Positions 25,901-34,500 of a DNA stretch of 48,539 nucleotides are shown one piece after another. The DNA is taken from contig CAAGHA010000190.1 of the NCBI GenBank assembly GCA_900769555.1, positions 1 through 48,539 of the forward strand. Reading direction: 5' to 3'. The notes under the pieces are model-generated. The model did not search any database. It was not told the origin of the DNA and saw only the letters and a program-made list of their open reading frames with translations. This DNA is from Bacteroidales bacterium (lineage in GTDB: Bacteria > Bacteroidota > Bacteroidia > Bacteroidales > Paludibacteraceae). Made by a program: the position numbers and the translations under genes. Each line of letters begins with the position of its first letter. Within the stretch, counting starts at the first letter, position 1.

Positions 25901-26506
25901 AATATAGATGAAGAGAGTAAGACTACTTCCGAAGAGAATAAATCAGTTTCGGCAACAGAAGAGAAGCAAGAGGCACCGGAGAAAAGTGTTGCAATGGAAA
26001 CCATAGAATCTCCTATTCAAGCAACAAAGGTAGAGGAAAATGCCGAGGGGGAAGTCGCTCCTATTGAAGAGCCAGAAAAGAAAGAAGAGGTTGCGCCTAC
26101 CACACCGAAAAGAGAGTTAAAAAAGTACAAAGGATTGTACACTTATGATCCAGAAGCGGTGCATTTTCTTGTGAAGTTAGTAGCCAATGGAGGTGCAGAT
26201 GAAGCCAAAGTTATTAGAGTTTTGGATACATACAATGCCAAGTCACATCCTTTGTTGAACCTAAAGACAAAGGCAGAGGCAACAAAAGCGTTTAAGCAAA
26301 TGTTTATTGTAGGAGAATTACCTTCCGCAGAAGTGGCAATCTCATATATGATGCAAGAGGTTAAGTCGTTAGATGTGAAACAAGCGTTTGATAATAAACC
26401 TTATCGCACGATAGTTATTTCGAAGGAAAACCTGGACGTTTTGAAGAGCAGTGGTAATATTGCTATCTATATGGAACTATATAAACGATTGTATCTCAAA
26501 CGTTAG
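22976..26506 (+). CDS. porW: T9SS-associated TPR lipoprotein PorW/SprE
   Basis: The ATG at 22976 is chosen because it yields a compact lipoprotein signal (MKVEKRHIVQIFLFFLIIPF, then LSGC); the TTG at 22946 does not. The protein has about 1,176 residues. After the lipobox comes NNWFNRNYQALNTRYNVHFN, typical of the SprE/PorW group. TPR units fill most of the rest, for example near 190-300 and 590-720. A charged coiled coil (EEERKEAERLAKEREEQRQL) lies near 440, and an acidic Pro/Glu-rich linker near 960-1050 precedes a conserved C-terminal domain (TIVISKENLDVLKSSGN). PorW/SprE is an outer-membrane lipoprotein needed for T9SS function. The porX gene follows after 56 bases. Confidence 0.85.
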   Translation: MKVEKRHIVQIFLFFLIIPFLSGCDMKKNNWFNRNYQALNTRYNVHFNANESFKKGYKKIEESFSPDYSHVIPVFAVSDKSTEGVGKNDMSRAIEKCELAIQERSMQKKPKKDYSKMKDPNYVMFYNQEEFNSYMDEVWMLLGQAKFYSNDYLAASATFTYVIKHFSLDENLVTKANIWKARSMKELEWYYEAEDILKRIDSEELPYDLVGLYNGAYADLKVAQREYDEALPYLLKAVELEEDRTQRIRFSYVIAQIYQLKGEKKEAFDWYEKVIRANPTYQMAFNAQVHQTEVFSGKSSVELVNRLHKMAKNHNNEDYLDQIYYAIGNIYLAQSDSAKAIENYLLSVEKSTRHGKEKAQTLIVLGDIYYERLDYVSAQPCYSEASSIIDHKHEDYLRVSRLANILDKLVVDYTTYTLQDSLLALSVANKAELSAAIGRAIKLVQEEERKEAERLAKEREEQRQLELEIENMAVMDSRALGTTNESSWYFYNKSTVEKGKLEFRRKFGQRRLEDNWNRRNKSIMVFSEESLTDMVDSELFDLEGEKREEGVVDGGQNSLPPESNPKRPEYYLKQIPFSDEQKELSHQQLSTALLNMATLYEDDLNDYEKAIETYNEFVRRYPRDPRAADAYYSCYRIYGKLNNPDNVDNYRNKLIQEYPDSKYAMILSQPDYRRQLEKMTMEQDSLYELTYAAFLRSSFDSVQAMTKYVEETYPVSPLIPKFLLLNSLSIGKTQNKEAFTTALNNLLERYPESDVVFMAKDILALMSQGLNPEEGSTTPGLMALRHETLKEEMVEAGVILDKGFTVNYDSPYLFKLIVDTVNVNTNKLLYETAMYNFTKFLVKDFDLEVKHGVLTVLGLDNYEEALWYIRGFIEDKGIQNLLKGTDYKYLLITEENLDLIGRGFSLEDYDQFYKEKVAAQYNKDRAVKVELIGVEKDTATLQSAGLKEGDDLTQAKFATSGDVVETTAVQKEADVNIDEESKTTSEENKSVSATEEKQEAPEKSVAMETIESPIQATKVEENAEGEVAPIEEPEKKEEVAPTTPKRELKKYKGLYTYDPEAVHFLVKLVANGGADEAKVIRVLDTYNAKSHPLLNLKTKAEATKAFKQMFIVGELPSAEVAISYMMQEVKSLDVKQAFDNKPYRTIVISKENLDVLKSSGNIAIYMELYKRLYLKR

Positions 26507-26562
26507 GCAACTTAAAGCAAAAATAAACTCACAAGGGATATTACCCCATAAATAACGGACCT

Positions 26563-28110
26563 ATGAAGAAAGATAAGATTTTATGGGCAGATGATGAGAT
26601 TGATTTACTCAAAGCTCACGTGCTCTTTTTGGAAGCAAAAGGATATGATGTTGTCTGTGTTAATAATGGCGCAGATGCGTTGACGGCGTGCGCAGAGGAG
26701 CATTTTGACATCATCTTTTTAGATGAAAATATGCCGGGTATGAGTGGGTTAGAGACGCTTTCTAAAATCAAAGAGTTGGATATGGTTGTTCCAGTGGTAA
26801 TGATAACCAAGAGTGAAGAGGAAGATTTGATGACGCAAGCGATTGGAAAGCAAATTGCCGATTATTTAATCAAACCGGTTAATCCCAATCAAATTCTTCT
26901 ATCGATAAAGAAAAATATCAATAAACGAGAGATTATCTCTTCAACAACGATGGATGAATACAGAGCTGAGTTCATGAAGATTGGCACTCAAATCAATGAG
27001 TCGTTTACAATTGAGGATTGGATAGAGGTTTACAAAAAGATTATCTATTGGGAATTGAAGTTGGAAGAGACCAATCCACAGATGGCAGAGATGTTGAAAA
27101 TGCAAAAAGACGAAGCCAATTCAACATTCGTAAAATTTATTAAAAAGAATTATGAAGGGTGGTTTGAAGAGGGGGCAGAACATCCTCTATTCAGTCATGA
27201 ACTGATGAAGAGACGAGTTTTCCCTCTTTTGGATTCCGGAGAAAAGATATTTTTTATTGTTTTGGATAATTTTAGGTTAGACCAATGGCGAGTGATAAAA
27301 GAACTCTTAATGGATGATTTTGTAGTGAATGAAGAGGAGATTTATAGTACCATTTTGCCATCCGCTACACAATATGCTCGCAATGCAATCTTTTCAGGAT
27401 TATTACCTAATCAGATTCAAAAAATGTTCCCCGATTTATGGGTCGATGAAGATGAAGAGGAGGGAAAAAATATGTATGAAGAGGAGTTATTAAAAACCCA
27501 AATAGAGCGTTTTAGAAAAAAATATACTTTCTCATATCATAAAATTAACGATTCAGTTTCGGGAGAAAAATTGAATTCAGAAATTACTCAGTTGTTGGAG
27601 AATCAATTAAATGTGGTGGTGTTCAATTTTGTTGATATGCTATCGCATGCACGGACAGACTCGAAAATGATAAGGGAATTGGCTTCAACGGAAGCGGCTT
27701 ACCGTTCATTAACAAAATCTTGGTTTCAGCACTCTTCCATTGTTGAGTTTTTTCAAATTTTGTCTAAACGAAATGTGAAAATTATGTTGACAACAGACCA
27801 TGGAACCATAAAGGTTAACAATCCCATTAGGGTTGTTGGAGATAAAAATACCAATACGAATTTGCGATATAAAGTGGGTAAAAACCTAAATTATAACCCT
27901 AAAGAGGTATTTGTTGTTAAACGTCCTGAAAAGATCGGGTTGCCTTTATTAAATGTGAGTTCAACCTATATCTTTGCCGGGAATGATGATTTTTTTGCCT
28001 ATCCCAATAGTTATAATTACTATGTTTCATATTACAAAAATACCTTTCAACACGGAGGGATTTCTATGGAGGAGATGTTAATCCCATTAGTGACATTAGA
28101 ACCTCGATAG
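26563..28110 (+). CDS. porX: T9SS response regulator PorX (receiver-PglZ)
   Basis: A protein of 515 residues. A receiver domain occupies 1-120 with acidic pocket Asp10/Asp11, phospho-acceptor Asp54 (FLDENMPG), Thr82 and Lys104. A helical linker is followed by a PglZ alkaline-phosphatase-fold domain from about 210. Its metal-site motifs are LDNFRLDQW (Asp235), LPSATQYARN (Thr269), NFVDMLSHAR (Asp358, His362) and TTDHGT (Asp412, His413), and all look intact. In Porphyromonas PorX, with kinase PorY and sigma factor SigP, controls T9SS genes, and the PglZ domain has phosphodiesterase activity on oligonucleotides. Linkage to porW suggests co-expression. The 3' end overlaps the convergent kinase gene by 15 bases. 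Confidence 0.95.
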   Translation: MKKDKILWADDEIDLLKAHVLFLEAKGYDVVCVNNGADALTACAEEHFDIIFLDENMPGMSGLETLSKIKELDMVVPVVMITKSEEEDLMTQAIGKQIADYLIKPVNPNQILLSIKKNINKREIISSTTMDEYRAEFMKIGTQINESFTIEDWIEVYKKIIYWELKLEETNPQMAEMLKMQKDEANSTFVKFIKKNYEGWFEEGAEHPLFSHELMKRRVFPLLDSGEKIFFIVLDNFRLDQWRVIKELLMDDFVVNEEEIYSTILPSATQYARNAIFSGLLPNQIQKMFPDLWVDEDEEEGKNMYEEELLKTQIERFRKKYTFSYHKINDSVSGEKLNSEITQLLENQLNVVVFNFVDMLSHARTDSKMIRELASTEAAYRSLTKSWFQHSSIVEFFQILSKRNVKIMLTTDHGTIKVNNPIRVVGDKNTNTNLRYKVGKNLNYNPKEVFVVKRPEKIGLPLLNVSSTYIFAGNDDFFAYPNSYNYYVSYYKNTFQHGGISMEEMLIPLVTLEPR

Positions 28111-28935
28111 GTGAAAATTTATCAACTCTTCGATAGGACTTTTAAGGATCTTTAGATCTGAATAGTTGTATTGTTTTGCTACTCTTTTCAGCTGTGGAGC
28201 AAAGTGAAATGCAATGGAGCCTACAAACCCAATTTTTGTATTTGCGGGGTATTGAGATATGTTTCTTTTAAAAAATGCATCAAAAGCCGATTCAGATAAA
28301 TCCTGAAAATATTCTTCATTGATATGTCTATGGATATGTTGGCAAAATGAGGCCAAATATCTGTTTGGAAAACTTTTTTTATAAACACAATCCATAATTT
28401 CAGCGGCAGAACAATTTTCTTCCTCAAAGAAGCGTTCAACTACATTTTTAGGAGCAATTCCCTTAAGAATATCAGCAATTAAAAGTTTACCGAGATTGGC
28501 ACCACTACCTTCGTCGCCAAGAATAAACCCTAAAGGAGGGACATTTTCAATAATTTCTCCTGCTTTGTATAGGCAAGAATTGGCACCAGTACCTAAAATA
28601 CAAGCTATACCATCATCTTTTTGAAAAAGGGCGCGAGCCGCAGCTAGTAGGTCATTTTTAATTGAAATTGTAGCATGAGGAAAGATTTTAGCAATAGCCG
28701 AGCGGACAGTCTCTTTTTTATCTTCGAAGGAGCAACCCGCACCATAAAAGAAAATGTCGAAATAATCATTGTTATTAGCGAATCCGAAGCACTCCCTTAG
28801 TGCAGAGTAAATATTGTCTGAATCTTGATAAAAAGGGTTAAATCCGATAGTTTGCAATGATGAGATGTTTTCATTGTAAATAATTCGGATGTCGGTTTTT
28901 GTAGAACCACTATCAAAAAGAATTGTATTTTTCAT
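28096..28935 (-). CDS. BadF/BadG-type ATPase, N-acetylglucosamine kinase-like
   Basis: A protein of 279 residues with the ASKHA phosphate-binding loops: DSGSTKTDI at residues 8-16 (phosphate 1) and ILGTGANS near 111-118 (phosphate 2), followed by FILGDEGSGA. The BadF/BadG/BcrA/BcrD family includes N-acetylglucosamine kinase, the most common assignment for a single-chain protein of this size in Bacteroidales, and a role in amino-sugar salvage is likely. It is monocistronic, convergent with porX and divergent from the BspA-like gene. Confidence 0.85.
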   Translation of the reverse strand: MKNTILFDSGSTKTDIRIIYNENISSLQTIGFNPFYQDSDNIYSALRECFGFANNNDYFDIFFYGAGCSFEDKKETVRSAIAKIFPHATISIKNDLLAAARALFQKDDGIACILGTGANSCLYKAGEIIENVPPLGFILGDEGSGANLGKLLIADILKGIAPKNVVERFFEEENCSAAEIMDCVYKKSFPNRYLASFCQHIHRHINEEYFQDLSESAFDAFFKRNISQYPANTKIGFVGSIAFHFAPQLKRVAKQYNYSDLKILKSPIEELINFHLSRF

Positions 28936-28955
28936 AAACTTACTAATTTGTCACC

Positions 28956-28963
28956 CAAAGGTA
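28956..28963 (-). promoter_or_regulatory. -7 promoter element for the GlcNAc-kinase-like gene
   Basis: On the minus strand TACCTTTG matches TAnnTTTG, 21 bases before the start codon. Confidence 0.55.
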
Positions 28964-28973
28964 ATTTTAAATT

Positions 28974-29003
28974 TTGAAACTTAGAATTAATTTTCTATAT
29001 TTG
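28974..29003 (+). promoter_or_regulatory. Promoter for the BspA-like gene
   Basis: TTG at 28974-28976 and TATATTTG at 28996-29003, 19 bases apart. The leader to the ATG at 29134 is about 125 bases and contains repeat C copy 2. Confidence 0.6.
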
Positions 29004-29060
29004 AGAAAGACAATAAAGTAATTTTAGGTATGTTCTATAAATTCATCGTTAGTATAAATT

Positions 29061-29121
29061 TCAGAGAGATAAACTTTTGTGGAATTTTTGAATTAATAGA
29101 ACCAACCTTTAAAACGATTAA
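29061..29121. repeat. Dispersed intergenic repeat C, short copy
   Basis: AGAGATAAACTT, AATTTTTGAATT, ATAGAACCAACCTT and ACGATTA match the two ends of the element at 15379-15545, but the structured core of about 80 bases is absent. The copy lies in the leader of the BspA-like gene, ending 13 bases before its ATG. Confidence 0.5.
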
Positions 29122-29133
29122 AACGCAGCGAGT

Positions 29134-30312
29134 ATGAAAAAGTTTGGATTATCATTGTTATTAATATTAACCTCACTCTTAACCATAACTGCGCAAGAGG
29201 TAGATGGGATTTATTATTTGTTTAATGAAGAGCTTGGCGAAGCGGTAGTGACTTACAGAGGTGCAGAGGAGGAGGATGGTTGGATGTATTTCAGTGCATC
29301 TGAATTGTATGTTGATGATGTTGTTATTCCTGCAGAAGTTACTTATAATGGTAAGAGCTATTCGGTGACCGGTATAGGGACAAATGCCTTTGCAGGATCA
29401 AAATACCTTACAAGTTTATCTTTGCCATCCACAATAACCTATTTTGGAGAAGATGTTTTTCCTCTTTGCCAATCATTGCATACAATTCTTGTTGATGAAA
29501 ATAATCCGCATTATTTTGTTTATTCCGGTGTTTTATATAGTAGAAATCCGGATGCAATATTTTATGTACCAAGAGCATTGTCAGGTATGGTTGAGATTTT
29601 AGATGGCGTGAAAGAGATTCCTTCTACAGCATTTAATTTATGTTCTTTTGTAGAGCAAGTGGTAATTCCCAATTCGGTTCAAACAATTAAAGATGGAGCT
29701 TTTTTTCGATGTACATCTTTAACTGATGTTACGATAGGTAGCGGTGTTACCTCGATTATGAGAGATGCATTTTCTGATTGTACCTCCTTAGAAGTTATAA
29801 AAATTCCTTCAAATGTAAAAACAATCGGAGGATCTGCATTTAGTGGATGCACAAATTTGTTTTATTTAATTTTGAATGAAGGATTAGAAACTATTGATTC
29901 GTATGCTTTTTACGGCTGTTCATCAATCTTTTCCGTTCTTTTGCCATCCTCTCTAAAATCAATAGGCGAGAAAGCTTTTTATGATTGTGTGTCCTTAAGT
30001 AGTGTTTTGAATGAAAGTCCCTTGGAAATTGAATTAGGGTCTGAATCGAATGGATATGTGGCTTATTATGCTAATGAAATTTTGACTACAGATATTTTGG
30101 AAGTTGGGGTGGTGGAAGGTCAGATTGTTGCAGAAAAATCGGCACTTCGGTTTTTTTACATGGAAAATAGGACAATTGAGGTTTTTGATATAGTTGGGAA
30201 CTGTGTTTATAGAGGAGTTGTTCCGCACGAAGATTTTAGTTTGGGCGAATTAAAGTCCGGAGTTTATCTTGTTAATCATTCCGGTATGGTTGAAAAAGTG
30301 TTGCTTAAATAG
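29134..30312 (+). CDS. BspA-like leucine-rich repeat protein with T9SS type A sorting domain
   Basis: A protein of 392 residues with a signal peptide (MKKFGLSLLLILTSLLTITA). An N-terminal strand region (YYLFNEELGEAVVTYRG) is followed from about residue 75 to 290 by LRR_5 units of the BspA type, for example VTIGSGVTSIMRDAFSDC and IKIPSNVKTIGGSAFSGC. The last 50 residues (RTIEVFDIVGNCVYRG to SGVYLVNHSGMVEKVLLK) form a type A sorting domain, so the product should cross the outer membrane by the T9SS. BspA-type repeats act in adhesion to host or matrix in oral Bacteroidota; the ligand here is unknown. Monocistronic with its own promoter. Confidence 0.9.
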   Translation: MKKFGLSLLLILTSLLTITAQEVDGIYYLFNEELGEAVVTYRGAEEEDGWMYFSASELYVDDVVIPAEVTYNGKSYSVTGIGTNAFAGSKYLTSLSLPSTITYFGEDVFPLCQSLHTILVDENNPHYFVYSGVLYSRNPDAIFYVPRALSGMVEILDGVKEIPSTAFNLCSFVEQVVIPNSVQTIKDGAFFRCTSLTDVTIGSGVTSIMRDAFSDCTSLEVIKIPSNVKTIGGSAFSGCTNLFYLILNEGLETIDSYAFYGCSSIFSVLLPSSLKSIGEKAFYDCVSLSSVLNESPLEIELGSESNGYVAYYANEILTTDILEVGVVEGQIVAEKSALRFFYMENRTIEVFDIVGNCVYRGVVPHEDFSLGELKSGVYLVNHSGMVEKVLLK

Positions 30313-30621
30313 TAAATTTTGTTTAACTTGATTGTTGTTTAATGGCGTTCTATGTAAATTAGGTTAAGATGATTTTGAATGTGAAAATGACTTGTGAAAA
30401 TAATACAAAATCTAAATTTATTGAGGATGTTTTAAATAATTTCTCAACGATTTTTTATTAATTTTTTTGAAAATATGATAACTTTATTATATTTGCGTTT
30501 GAAATCAATTTTGATATGAGAACTGAGGTCTTATGAAGTTTGGTTTTTTGAAGTTGAAAGTAGTAACATAGATTAACTAGGAGAATTAACTTATAGTAAT
30601 AATATAAAAAATTGAAATACA
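30313..30621. other. Intergenic region
   Basis: AT-rich and without a coding frame. Bases 30346-30377 resemble the 5' end of repeat B (TTAGGTTAAGATGATTTTGAA), too short to call a copy. The promoter at 30467-30495 is listed separately; its leader to 30622 is about 120 bases. Confidence 0.5.
30467..30495 (+). promoter_or_regulatory. Strong-looking Bacteroidota promoter
   Basis: TTG at 30467-30469 and TATATTTG at 30488-30495, separated by 18 bases, upstream of the small protein gene at 30622. Confidence 0.75.
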
Positions 30622-31080
30622 ATGGCAGGAGTAGCAGATTTAATTAAAAAAGTAGCGGCAGAAGCTGCATCAGGGAATATTGATATTCCGGATAATTTGA
30701 AAGAAAAAGTTTTAGGAGGTCTTTCTGATTCAGTCTTTGATAGTATTAAAAAAACTGCGACAGAGAAAGGTGGTATAGAACAATTGACAAGTCTGTTGAC
30801 AGGAGGAACATCTGCATCGGAGAGTCCGGTAACATCAATGGCAACAAAGATTTTTTCATCGCAAGTAGCTCCTAAATTAGGATTATCAGCAGCGACTACA
30901 AGTGCAATTACAGCAGTTTTGCCGACTGTAATAGATAAGTTGGTTGCAGCAGTTTCTTCGGGTAAGGATGGATTTGACTTATCAGATATAATTGCAGCAG
31001 TTTCCGGAGGATCAAATTCTTCAACTTCCGGATTATTGAAAGGAGTAGGAGGATTATTAGGAAAATTATTTAAAAAATAG
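30622..31080 (+). CDS. Small Ala/Gly/Ser-rich cytosolic protein (possibly DUF937/YidB-like)
   Basis: A protein of 152 residues without signal peptide, membrane helix or cysteine. It is predicted mostly helical: MAGVADLIKKVAAEAASG, then a Ser/Thr/Gly linker, a central helix region (SAATTSAITAVLPTVIDKLV) and a glycine-rich tail ending GLLKGVGGLLGKLFKK, which is basic and amphipathic. The pattern of short Gly/Leu helices recalls DUF937/YidB proteins, but I cannot assign it firmly. It is a single-gene unit with a good promoter and one of the best terminators in the window, which suggests high expression. Confidence 0.75.
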   Translation: MAGVADLIKKVAAEAASGNIDIPDNLKEKVLGGLSDSVFDSIKKTATEKGGIEQLTSLLTGGTSASESPVTSMATKIFSSQVAPKLGLSAATTSAITAVLPTVIDKLVAAVSSGKDGFDLSDIIAAVSGGSNSSTSGLLKGVGGLLGKLFKK

Positions 31081-31102
31081 AATATTTATAATTGTATAAA
31101 GA

Positions 31103-31136
31103 GGAGGATGCTTTATTTGAAGCATCCTCCCTTTTT
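31103..31136 (+). terminator. Strong intrinsic terminator
   Basis: GGAGGATGCTT (31103-31113) pairs perfectly with AAGCATCCTCC (31120-31130) around a six-base loop and is followed by CTTTTT. Confidence 0.9.
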
Positions 31137-31216
31137 ATTTGTAATTTGTGTAATACGAACGGTACATCATATTTATTTCCTTTCTACTTCTTGATAATCG
31201 CTTTTTTTTGCACAAT

Positions 31217-31357
31217 TTAGAAGTTGTTTAAATTTTATTTCGAGCATATTTGTGGGCGATTTTTAAAAATAGGTTAAAAAGCGCTTCAAAGATGCCGAAA
31301 AAAAAAGAGAGTGAAACTCAAAATCAATTCAGTAATAAAATTTAAACAGCTTCTTAA
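31217..31357. repeat. Intergenic repeat A, complete MITE-like element of about 140 bp
   Basis: The ends are inverted copies of each other: the 23 bases at 31217-31239 match the reverse complement of 31334-31356 at 21 of 23 positions (core GTTTAAATTTTATT). The left 34 bases (31219-31252) are identical, inverted, to 81-114. The interior has no coding frame. No target-site duplication is obvious. It lies in the 430-base gap upstream of the adhesin operon, of which the remainder (31358-31450) is featureless AT-rich sequence. Confidence 0.65.
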
Positions 31358-31450
31358 AAAATCTCCTTTTTAGAAGTCTTTTTAGCCCTTTTTTTATCGC
31401 CTTTTAATTATAATTTTCATCTGGTTGTTCTGTTTGTCATACACTTAGAT

Positions 31451-31481
31451 TTGATAATTTAAATTATAGTATGTAAATTTG
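31451..31481 (+). promoter_or_regulatory. Promoter for the adhesin-OmpA-PorP operon
   Basis: TTG at 31451-31453 and TAAATTTG at 31474-31481, 20 bases apart, with the ATG at 31561. Confidence 0.65.
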
Positions 31482-31560
31482 TGCCGTTTTTTTTGCAATC
31501 ATTAGTTGATGTGTGATTGCGAAACAGGGTAATTTTATAAATTTTATATTAGAAAGTAAA

Positions 31561-34500
31561 ATGAAGTTCTTTTTTAAGACTCTTGTACTTGTTTTATTGT
31601 TTTGTGCTAAAATCGGTGGTGTGAATTCTCAGGGTATTTTAATATTTGAAATTTCAGATGTGAAGAACAGACCGGTCTCAGGTTTGTCTATTGATGTCAA
31701 GAAGGATGGTGTATTGTATAAAAATTATCAGACGGATGCAAGTGGACGTTTGGTAGATATGTCCATTCCTGAGGGCGATTATACCTATTCATTTGATTAT
31801 GGAGATTTGAATGTAGGTGCTTTTACGATAAATAAATCCGATTGGGTTTGGATTGATTTAGATTATCGTACGGTTACTATTACGTTCAGAGATGATGCCA
31901 ATACACTTCTTGAGGGTAAGAAAGTTACTATTCATAAACTATCTGACGATGAGGAAAAAACATACGTTGGCGAAAAGTTTTCTGATGTCAATGGTGTAGC
32001 AACCTTCGTTTTGCCAAAGGGGAAATATACCTATACAACGTTTAGAGGGACAGAGACCATTGAGGTGAATGATGAGAATATTAATTCTTTGGTAACTGTT
32101 ACAAGTGGAGAAATTACTCACCAAACACACTTCTGTTTCATTAAGGAGAGTGGAGAGAAGGTTGAAGTATATGCGAAGGATATTTTGGTGACGCATATCG
32201 CACCGGATAGTTTATATCTGTTTGGTGCTGTTGATGCTTATAGTAATACAATTGCTTATGGTTACTACTTGTATAATACAACAGAAAACTATGTTTCTTG
32301 TCCTGCCGGTACATACACGTGTAAGGTGGAAACTAGGGATTATGGAACAGTTGTTGATACGTTTGTTGTTGATGATAATGATATGTTGGTGAATAATATT
32401 GTCAACATTGTTTTACCGGATTTGCCGGCATCAAGTGGCTCTCAAGAAGAGGAAGAAGAGGATGTTGAAGGGGAAATGGGTATTGGAGAAGAGGTGACTC
32501 CCGGCACCCCTTATACTATTAGTGTAAAAGTTCTTATGAAATCGGACAGTATAACTCCTATCGCTGGAGCGCTATGTAGTTTGTTGGATCCGATAAAAGG
32601 ATTGGAGTCTAAGTATAACTTGAGTGACGATTATGGTTGGGCAGGATGGTATGTTACGCCCGATTATACTTACGATGTTGCCGTTCTTAATGATACGGTT
32701 TATGGGGTTTCAGTTACTTCTGATACGACACTCTATTTCTATTTGGATGAAAGTGATTTTACAAAGGTCTATTTTGATTTCTATTACGGAGAAGAGAAAT
32801 TTGACCCGGTTTCAGTTCGTGAAATAATATTGTGGAACAGTAAGGATGTCAAAAGAGATTGGTCTTATTACCCAACACCAATGCCCAATGGAACTTTCTC
32901 GTTTGAAAAACCGGTATTGTGCCCTCGCGGTATTTTTAACTTTATCTTTAATATTTCAGAAAAAGATTATAATCAGAGATTTCGCTATTATTTCGAAGTA
33001 ACAGAAACCGATTCTGTGTTGCGAGTTCCTATAACATTAACCCCTTATTACAATGTTGAGATTAATGTTTTGGATATAAATGGAATGAATTTTGAATCTC
33101 GTCAATATGTGCATGTTGAATCAACTTTGATTATGTCTGATATTCCAACGGATAGTTTAGGAAAATTTACCGGTAGATTTATTGAAGATAACTATGTGTT
33201 TTCTGTTTTTGGAGACACTCAACGGGTGGAATTGAGATCGGATACAACGTTGACTTTTAAAGCAAAGGCTTCTGTTTCTCAGAAAGTTTTATTTCAATTT
33301 TTACATGATGGAAAGTTGGTTTATCCGCAAATCATGAGCATGAATTTGTATGACAAGAATGGTCAACTTTATTCTAAAACGGTTTCTACTCGTATTGAAG
33401 ATTATCAAGGGAATGGAGAAGCTTGGGTATTCTCAGAGCCGACAATATGTGTGCCGAATGATTATACTGTTGAATATGTGTTGAAGGATTATGAGTATAA
33501 TGGAACCTATTCTAATACGTTTTCTATTAAAGATCCTCTCAGTCCCGATACAACAATATACATTGTGGTTCCGGTTAAGCGTTGTGTGACCATTACGATT
33601 AAAGATGCGAATCTGGATCTTGTAAATGGTGTGTTTGGTAATATTTATAAGTATGGTGAGGATGGAAATTTATTGCCTACAACTGATTATGATGATGCAT
33701 CTCACTCTTCATTGCGTACAAACTCTTCCGGAGAGATTAGGGATTATTTGGTTCCGGGGCGTTATCAAATTAGAATCTTGGATATTGTGCGCGACTTTAT
33801 TGTGAAGGATTACGATCTTAATTTTGATATTATTTCCGGTACTAAACTTTATGATGTTAAGTATGTCGTAATGTATGAAAAGAGTAAAAATCCGGGAGTA
33901 AATATTTTGTTGGATGTAAATAAAGATAGTGCGTTCTATAGTACTAATTATACGGATGATAATGGTGTCGTAGAGTTGTTCTGTGAGGCTGGTAATTATT
34001 CATATTACTTGCACTACGGTGAAAATAATAGAGATACTTTTGTGATTTCAAACGATACCACAATCTATATCTATTTGGAAGATCCTGTCTTGATAGAGAA
34101 TTTAAATATTTTGGGGTGTGCTTGCATCTCTCATGGGGATAGTTTAACATTGATTCCGGATTTTTATCCGCAAAATTCTACTGTTAAAGATTTGGTTTGG
34201 TCAATCGATAACGAGATATTGGCGAGAGTTTCCAGCGATGGCGTTTTAATCGCTAATAAGGTCGTTACGGAAGGATTCGTTAAAGTGACTGCGACAACTC
34301 AAGATGGTAGTGGTGTCGTTTCCGAAAAATTTTTCTATGTGGGTGGTGAAGAGTGTGGTGTCGCTCCTCAATTGTCAATCGGATCGGTAGGTGTAACCGA
34401 AATCCCGTTGACAACGGATAGCGTGCTATTGACCATTACTCTTCCGGCTGACGATAAATTTGATAGATACTTCGCTTATCAGGTATCTTCGGATACTATA

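Noticed and set aside
26507..26562. Terminator between porW and porX
   Set aside because: Only a short GGG/CCC pairing without a T-run is present, so read-through is more likely.
28996..29003. The same TATATTTG serving the minus-strand kinase gene
   Set aside because: Its orientation is plus; the minus-strand gene has its own TACCTTTG at 28956-28963.
31201..31360. CRISPR array or other regularly spaced repeat
   Set aside because: The repeated units are two inverted ends of one element, not evenly spaced direct repeats; no cas gene is present.
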